From: Agromyces ramosus | Lineage (GTDB): Bacteria; Actinomycetota; Actinomycetes; Actinomycetales; Microbacteriaceae | NCBI RefSeq assembly: GCF_004216665.1 | Contig: NZ_SGWY01000002.1 | Location: 224,685-288,684 of the forward strand | Direction: 5' to 3' | Length of the DNA: 64,000 nt | Shown: positions 59,319 through 64,000 of the stretch, in pieces | Layout: each line of letters begins with the position of its first letter | Numbering within the stretch: position 1 is the first letter of the stretch | Translations under genes and position numbers: made by a program | Notes under the pieces: model-generated | Told to the model about the DNA's origin: nothing | Database searches by the model: none | What the model saw: only the letters and a program-made list of their open reading frames with translations

Positions 59319-60786
59319 CGGCGCAGTTCGCTTCATGAACCCGGTGCTGGCGGGCGACCGCCCCGACCCCGCCGTCATCAGGGTCGGCGACGAGTACTGG
59401 CTCACCTACTCGTCGTTCGAGTCGGCGCCCGGGCTGCCGCTGTACCGTTCGACCGACCTGGTGAACTGGACGTTCGAGGGCTCGGCCCTGCCGGAGCCGG
59501 TCGGCAACACGTTCGCGGTCGACATCGCCGAGCACGACGGCCGCTTCTTCATCTACATCCCGTTCATCCCGACGCCGTGGTCGCGGCTCACGGATGCCTC
59601 GATCTTCGTGATCCACGCCCCGTCCATGCACGGGCCGTGGTCGGCGCCGATCGACCTCGGCATCCGCGGGGCGATCGATCCGGGTCACGTCGTCGGCGAG
59701 GACGGCAACCGCTACCTCTTCGTGAGCGGTGTCCGGCGGATCGCGCTGACCCAGGAGGGCCTGGCCACGGTCGGCGACCTCGAGCAGGTCTACGACGGCT
59801 GGCAGTACCCCGACGACTGGGTGACCGAGGCCTACGCGCTCGAAGGCCCCAAGCTGTTCCGGCGAGGCGATTGGTTCTACCTGGTCAGCGCGGTCGGCGG
59901 CACCGCCGGGCCGCCCACCGGGCACATGGTGATCGTCGCCCGGTCGAGATCCGTGCTCGGCCCGTGGGAGAACAGCCCGCGGAATCCCGTCGTACGAACG
60001 CGGGATGCCGCGGAGCGGTGGTGGTCGCGCGGCCACGCGACGATCCTCCGTGGCCCGTCGGACGACTGGTGGATGCTCTCCCACGGCTACGAGCACGGCT
60101 TCCGCACGCTCGGGCGGCAGATCCTGCTCGAACCCGTCGAGTGGACCGACGACGGTTGGCCGATCGCCGCGGCCGACGACCTCGGCGGCGCACTCGCCGC
60201 GCCAGCGGATGCGTCTCCGCAGCGCGCGCCGGAGGGCTTCCACGACGACTTCTCGATTCCGCGCCTGGGGGAGCGATGGACGTTCCACGCGCCATCGCCG
60301 GGCGAGGTGGGTCGACTCCGCTCGGACGACGGCCTCGTGCTGAGCGCCAGGGGGACCGGCCCGGTCGACACCTCGCCCCTCTGCGTCCTGACCGGTGACC
60401 ACACCTACGAGGTCGAGGTCGACATCGAGCTCGGGCCCGGTTCGAGCGAGGCCGGACTCCTCCTCTTCTTCAACCATCGCCTGTTCTGCGGCATGGGCAT
60501 CGACGGCGAGCGGATGCTGAGCTACTCGGGCGGGCTCAGGACCCACTGGCGCGAACCCGCGCCGGCCAGCCGGCGGATGATGCTCCGGATCCGCAACGAT
60601 GAGCACATCGTGACCGGCTGGTATCGCGCGCCCGGCACCGAGTGGGTCCGGCACGGCGTGCGGTACGAGACATCGGGCTACCACGCGAACACGACCGGCG
60701 ACCTCCTGAGCCTGCGCCCGGCGATCTACGCGACGGGTGACGGCGACGTGCGGTTCCGGGACTTCCGGTACACGCCGCTCGGCTGA
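59311..60786 (+). CDS. Glycoside hydrolase family 43 with C-terminal beta-sandwich
   Basis: 491 residues. Five-blade propeller with general base Asp19 (AGDRPDPAVIRVGDEYWLTY), pKa-modulating Asp123 (GAIDPGHV) and general acid Glu178 (AYALEGPKLF). The C-terminal about 175 residues (FHDDFSIPRLGERWTFHAP onward) are a GH43 C-terminal/DUF1349-like concanavalin fold. It probably removes alpha-arabinose or beta-xylose units from glycosides before sugar oxidation. No signal peptide, so it acts inside the cell after uptake. Confidence 0.88.
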   Translation: MTDGAVRFMNPVLAGDRPDPAVIRVGDEYWLTYSSFESAPGLPLYRSTDLVNWTFEGSALPEPVGNTFAVDIAEHDGRFFIYIPFIPTPWSRLTDASIFVIHAPSMHGPWSAPIDLGIRGAIDPGHVVGEDGNRYLFVSGVRRIALTQEGLATVGDLEQVYDGWQYPDDWVTEAYALEGPKLFRRGDWFYLVSAVGGTAGPPTGHMVIVARSRSVLGPWENSPRNPVVRTRDAAERWWSRGHATILRGPSDDWWMLSHGYEHGFRTLGRQILLEPVEWTDDGWPIAAADDLGGALAAPADASPQRAPEGFHDDFSIPRLGERWTFHAPSPGEVGRLRSDDGLVLSARGTGPVDTSPLCVLTGDHTYEVEVDIELGPGSSEAGLLLFFNHRLFCGMGIDGERMLSYSGGLRTHWREPAPASRRMMLRIRNDEHIVTGWYRAPGTEWVRHGVRYETSGYHANTTGDLLSLRPAIYATGDGDVRFRDFRYTPLG

Positions 60787-60823
60787 CGGCGCGAGACGAG
60801 CGGGGCGATCACCTCCGAGTCGG

Positions 60824-62017
60824 TCACCCGACGGCCGACCGGAGCCGCGCGAGCGCCTCGGCCTCGGCGTCGTACATCGCCATCACCAGGTCGCCGACGG
60901 CGGGTGGATCCTCGACGGCCTCGTCGCGGCGGCGTTGGAGTTCCCAGCGTGCCGCCTCGCCGGCGTCGATCAGCTCGCGCAGCTCGTGCCCGGGCGGAAG
61001 CGCCGTGTCGACGATCGGCTCCCAGCGCGTCGCCGCCTCCCGCCAGGCGGCAGCGGCGTCGCGCAGCGCGTCGCGCTCGAGCAGCCCTGCCGCCTCGTCG
61101 AGGAAGTCGGCGTAGAGCCCGCGCAGGTGCGCGCCGTGGGCCGCCTCGGCGTAGATCGACGCCCGCAGGCTGCCGACGCCGAGGCCGTCCGCGAACACCG
61201 TCGGCCAGCCCTTCCGGTTGCGCGCGTCCGTCGTCATCCGGGCCCACTTGCGCCACGCCGGCAGCGAGAACGAGTCCGACGTCCCGCTCAGGTGCTGGAC
61301 CTGCAGCCGCAGCCCCTCCTCGGCGGCCGGACGCAGGTCCAGGTCGACGCGCTCCGGGTCGATCGTGATCAGCCGGTGCTTGTACGAGCCGACTCGCGCC
61401 CGCGCGGCGGCGAGGCGCTCGGCCGGCACCGTGATCCGCTGCGACGAGCGGTCGTCGATGGCGTAGGAATCGCCGCCGCGCTCGTAGACGATCAGCGGTG
61501 GGCCGCCGTAGCCGTCGCGCCACTCCGGCTCGCCCCGGTGCCCGAGCGTGTACGTGTCCGTCCAGACGATCGCCGGCAACCCCTGGTCGAGCTGGGCGTC
61601 GAGGGCCGCTGCGGCCGCCCTCGCCCCGCCGGTCTCGTGCACCTCGGCGTGCAGGCCGAGCCGCTCGGCGGTCTCGACCGCCCACCGGTCGGGGTACTGC
61701 CACAGCCGCCGGAATCCGAGCGTCAGCACGCGCGACCGGAACGGGAGCGTGTCGAACTCCCACAGGATGTAGCCGGCGCCGAGCCCGCCGCCGACGCCGA
61801 GCACCATGGCCTCGGTGAGCGGCTCGCCGGTATGCGGCGCAACCACGCCGAGGTTCGCCAGGACGTTCGCGAATGCGGCGGAGTCGCCGTCGAGGCCGCC
61901 GCGGAACTCCCAGGACGTGTCCGCGTCGGCGATGTGGCGCCGCGCGACGGTATAGGGCTCTCCGGTCTTGCGCATGCGTTCGCGGACGAGCTGCTTGAGG
62001 TGCTTGCGAGCGGTCAT
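60824..62017 (-). CDS. BtrH-N-terminal / DUF4872-type protein
   Basis: 397 residues from the ATG at 62017 (GGAGG upstream; a TTG at 62032 is in frame). An N-terminal cysteine-protease-like domain resembling BtrH contains EAMVLGVGGGLGAGYILWEF, LPAIVWTDTYTLG and SYAIDDRSSQRITV; the C-terminal helical domain is of DUF4872 type. The BtrH N-terminal domain is named after a butirosin acyltransferase, but the Cys nucleophile is not evident here. Encoded opposite to its neighbours. Role unknown. Confidence 0.75.
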   Translation of the reverse strand: MTARKHLKQLVRERMRKTGEPYTVARRHIADADTSWEFRGGLDGDSAAFANVLANLGVVAPHTGEPLTEAMVLGVGGGLGAGYILWEFDTLPFRSRVLTLGFRRLWQYPDRWAVETAERLGLHAEVHETGGARAAAAALDAQLDQGLPAIVWTDTYTLGHRGEPEWRDGYGGPPLIVYERGGDSYAIDDRSSQRITVPAERLAAARARVGSYKHRLITIDPERVDLDLRPAAEEGLRLQVQHLSGTSDSFSLPAWRKWARMTTDARNRKGWPTVFADGLGVGSLRASIYAEAAHGAHLRGLYADFLDEAAGLLERDALRDAAAAWREAATRWEPIVDTALPPGHELRELIDAGEAARWELQRRRDEAVEDPPAVGDLVMAMYDAEAEALARLRSAVG

Positions 62018-62243
62018 GATCGTGTCCTCCAACCGGCGTCGGACCCGGACTCCACGCGACCGAGGCCCGCCGGATACGGGAACGGTGCACTGCTCGCTCG
62101 TTCCCCGGGGACACGCATCCCCTTTGCCCCCGCATCGTCGGCCGGCGTGGACGGCCGATCAGGAGGTCCGGCGCGGAGAACCCGCCGTCGACCACGAGGA
62201 TACTCCTGGCGCGGTCATGCGGTCATGCGGTCGGGCGTCCCCG
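62018..62243. other. Intergenic region upstream of the BtrH-like gene
   Basis: 226 bp without a recognisable gene. It contains a short direct repeat GGTCATGC-GGTCATGC at 62213-62228. No clear promoter or operator and no CTTTWGT palindrome was found. Confidence 0.45.
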
Positions 62244-62392
62244 TCAGCGGACGCGGAACTCGACGGCCTGCGTGCGCTCGAGCGTGCCGCCGACGTGCAG
62301 TCGGAAGAGCCCGGGCTCGACGATGAATCGTGCATCTGCGGCATCCGTCGCCCAGAAGCCGAGCTGGTCGGCGCCGAGCTCGAACGAGACGG
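62244..62392 (-). pseudogene. Out-of-frame C-terminal tail of the GH3 gene
   Basis: In the -1 frame after the GH3 stop codon the minus strand reads VTVSFELGADQLGFWATDA and on to GGTLERTQAVEFRVR, then TGA (62244-62246). This is the expected end of a GH3 fibronectin-like domain. The frame change lies around GGCGCC (62397-62402), where a single missing base would restore one reading frame. Confidence 0.75.
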
Positions 62393-64000
62393 TCACGGCG
62401 CCTCCGGCTCGATGGTGCGGCGTTCGAACGCGACGAGCCGGCGCACCGGTGGGGCGACGCTCGACACCACGTCCTCGAGGTAGGCCTGGACCACCTCGTC
62501 GCCCGAGCGGTCGGAGGTGTTCGTCACCACCACGTCGATCCCGACGGTTTCACCGCGCTCAAGCGCCTCGAGCGGGATCTCGCCGTGCGAGACCCGCGGG
62601 GTGCCGTGCGTGAAGGCGGCGTAGCCCGACCCGTGGCCGAACGCGAACTGCGGCCCGAGCTCGAGGTCGAGGTACTTCGACGTGTACTGCTCGTGCACGT
62701 TGTCGGGGCCGTGCAGCCCGATGTCGACGGATGCCTCGGTGAGCATGCCGCCGGTGGTCGCCGGTCGACCGGTGCTCTCGTGCGCGTAGTGGATCGGAAC
62801 CTGGCCCACCGATCGCGGGAACGACATCGGCAGCCGCCCGGCCGGCTCGGCATCGCCGAGCAGCACGTCCACGATCGCCGCGGCCGCTTCCGTGCCCCCG
62901 TGCCACGCCTCGACGACGGCGGCCGCGTCGTCGATCCAGTCCGCGACGACGAGGGGCCGCCCGTTCTCGAGCACCACGACGACCGGGACCCCGGTGGCGG
63001 CGACCTGCCGGATCAGCTCCTCCTGCCGTCCGGGCAGCCGCAGGTCGCTGCGCGACGCGGCTTCGCCCGACAGGGTGCTCGGCTCGCCGGCGAAGACGAG
63101 CACGACATCGCGGTCGCGAGCCGCAGCCACGGCGTCCGGGATCCCGTCGTGGCCGTCGAGGAAGCCGACGGCGGGGATGACGCGCAGGTCGGTGCGCGGC
63201 ATCCGCGATCGGAGCTCGTCGGCGATGCTGCGCGCGCCCGCGGCGAACGACTGCGTCCACGCGCCGAGGTGGTCGGTGGACTCCGCGTACGGGCCGGTGA
63301 CGAGCACGCGAGGGGGATTCGAGAGCGGCAGCGTGCCGTCGTTCGTGAGCAGCACCGACGAGCGTGCGGCCGCGGTGCGCACCAGCCGTCGCGCATCCTC
63401 GGTCGGCTCGGTCCGCTCGTCGCCCTCGGGTACGAAGGGATCGTCGAAGAGCCCGAGCGCCTCCTTGAGCGCGAGCACCCGGGCCACGGCGTCGTCGACG
63501 CGGGCCGGGTCGAGCCGATCGGGTCCGAGCTCTGCGGCCTGGGCGTCCGACGGCGCCCCGCCCATCTCGACGTCGAGGCCCGCGACGCAGGCGACGCGGA
63601 CCGCCTCCGCGAGGTCGCCGGCGACGCCGTGGGGGATCAGGTTCCGGACGCCGTCGGCATCGCCCACGATGACCCCGCCGAAGCCCCACTCCGACTTCAG
63701 CACGTCGGTCAGGAGCCGTCGGTTCGCGTGCATCGGCCGCCCGCCGACCGTGTTGAAGGCGGCCATGACGGAGGCAGCGCCCTCGTCGACGACCGCGCGG
63801 AACGGCTCGAGGTGCACGTTCCGCAGGCGGTGCTCCGACGCGTCCACCGTGTTGTAGTCGCGTCCCCCCTCGGGTTGCCCGTACGCGACGAAGTGCTTCG
63901 CGGTGGCGGCGATGGCGTCGGATGCCGCGAGCGTCTCGCCCTGGTAGCCGCGCACCATCGCGCGCCCCATCTCCGCCGTGAGGTGCACGTCCTCGCCGTA
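62393..64000 (-). CDS. Glycoside hydrolase family 3 beta-glycosidase, 5' end outside window, frameshifted at 3' end
   Basis: At least 535 codons. YGEDVHLTAEMGRAMVRGYQG, ATAKHFVAYG, and VMAAFNTVGGRPMHANRRLL are N-terminal-domain motifs. The nucleophile Asp lies in GGVIVGDADGVRNL; the second domain has VLVFAGEPSTLSGE and GRLPMSFPRSVGQVPIHY, and the fibronectin-like domain follows. Relatives are beta-glucosidases or beta-xylosidases. The frame ends early at 62393 within that third domain, and the missing tail is readable in another frame. Probable job: removing O-linked sugars from plant glycosides. Confidence 0.88.
   Translation of the reverse strand, partial: YGEDVHLTAEMGRAMVRGYQGETLAASDAIAATAKHFVAYGQPEGGRDYNTVDASEHRLRNVHLEPFRAVVDEGAASVMAAFNTVGGRPMHANRRLLTDVLKSEWGFGGVIVGDADGVRNLIPHGVAGDLAEAVRVACVAGLDVEMGGAPSDAQAAELGPDRLDPARVDDAVARVLALKEALGLFDDPFVPEGDERTEPTEDARRLVRTAAARSSVLLTNDGTLPLSNPPRVLVTGPYAESTDHLGAWTQSFAAGARSIADELRSRMPRTDLRVIPAVGFLDGHDGIPDAVAAARDRDVVLVFAGEPSTLSGEAASRSDLRLPGRQEELIRQVAATGVPVVVVLENGRPLVVADWIDDAAAVVEAWHGGTEAAAAIVDVLLGDAEPAGRLPMSFPRSVGQVPIHYAHESTGRPATTGGMLTEASVDIGLHGPDNVHEQYTSKYLDLELGPQFAFGHGSGYAAFTHGTPRVSHGEIPLEALERGETVGIDVVVTNTSDRSGDEVVQAYLEDVVSSVAPPVRRLVAFERRTIEPEAP

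Overview
The window comes from a very GC-rich actinobacterium, most likely a Microbacteriaceae member (Agromyces/Microbacterium type). The grounds are the codon usage, the dense use of the words GCGGCATCC/GGATGCCGC, many apparently leaderless genes with a TANNNT -10 box 6-8 nt before the start codon, and a gene set typical of that family. No rRNA, tRNA, CRISPR, phage or insertion-sequence genes were seen.

1-31 kb is mostly core and regulatory chromosome. It holds a partial nicotinate phosphoribosyltransferase; a divergent EamA exporter/LysR pair; the coupled murI-rph-rdgB set; an ABC exporter with its own histidine kinase and LuxR-type regulator; small stand-alone enzymes and fold proteins; an ECF41 (SigJ-like) sigma factor facing an epimerase gene with a matching ECF41 promoter; a CDF cation exporter; an epoxide hydrolase; AraC; DedA; a heme oxygenase behind an IdeR/DtxR box; a MarR/FAD-monooxygenase pair with a symmetric operator; a CitA/CitB-like two-component system next to a dicarboxylate symporter and a CitE-like lyase; a GH15-zwf pair; and folE divergent from a cysteine-rich winged-helix regulator.

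31.2-40.6 kb is an aromatic ring-cleavage island: an extradiol dioxygenase, two short-chain dehydrogenases, two fumarylacetoacetate-hydrolase-family proteins, a cyclase-family hydrolase, a flavin hydroxylase, an ACMSD-like amidohydrolase and a LysR regulator. Five of the genes overlap or nearly abut and form one coupled operon. 40.8-46.1 kb holds an orphan Asp/Glu-racemase-family protein, small DUF genes, two lipoproteins and a PadR operon.

46.1-64 kb is the most interesting part: a carbohydrate island that looks like a C-glycoside degradation locus. It encodes a GMC/pyranose-oxidase-like sugar oxidase (CarA-like), a Gfo/Idh dehydrogenase, and three copies of the C-glycoside deglycosidase machinery. 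One copy is split (beta protein plus TIM-barrel alpha protein). The other two, adjacent to each other, are single-chain beta-alpha fusions. A ROK regulator, an MFS transporter, a ThuA-domain protein, a SnoaL-like protein, an HSL-type esterase, a GH43 enzyme and a GH3 beta-glycosidase (with an apparent frameshift, running off the window) complete it. Two promoter regions carry the same 23-bp palindrome, CTTTWGT-N9-RCWAAAG, which is the likely ROK operator. The proposed logic is import, trimming of ester and O-linked groups by the esterase, GH43 and GH3, oxidation of the C-linked sugar at C3, then C-C bond cleavage by the TIM/CGDB enzymes. Identifications are from reading the sequence and family knowledge; no database search was run.
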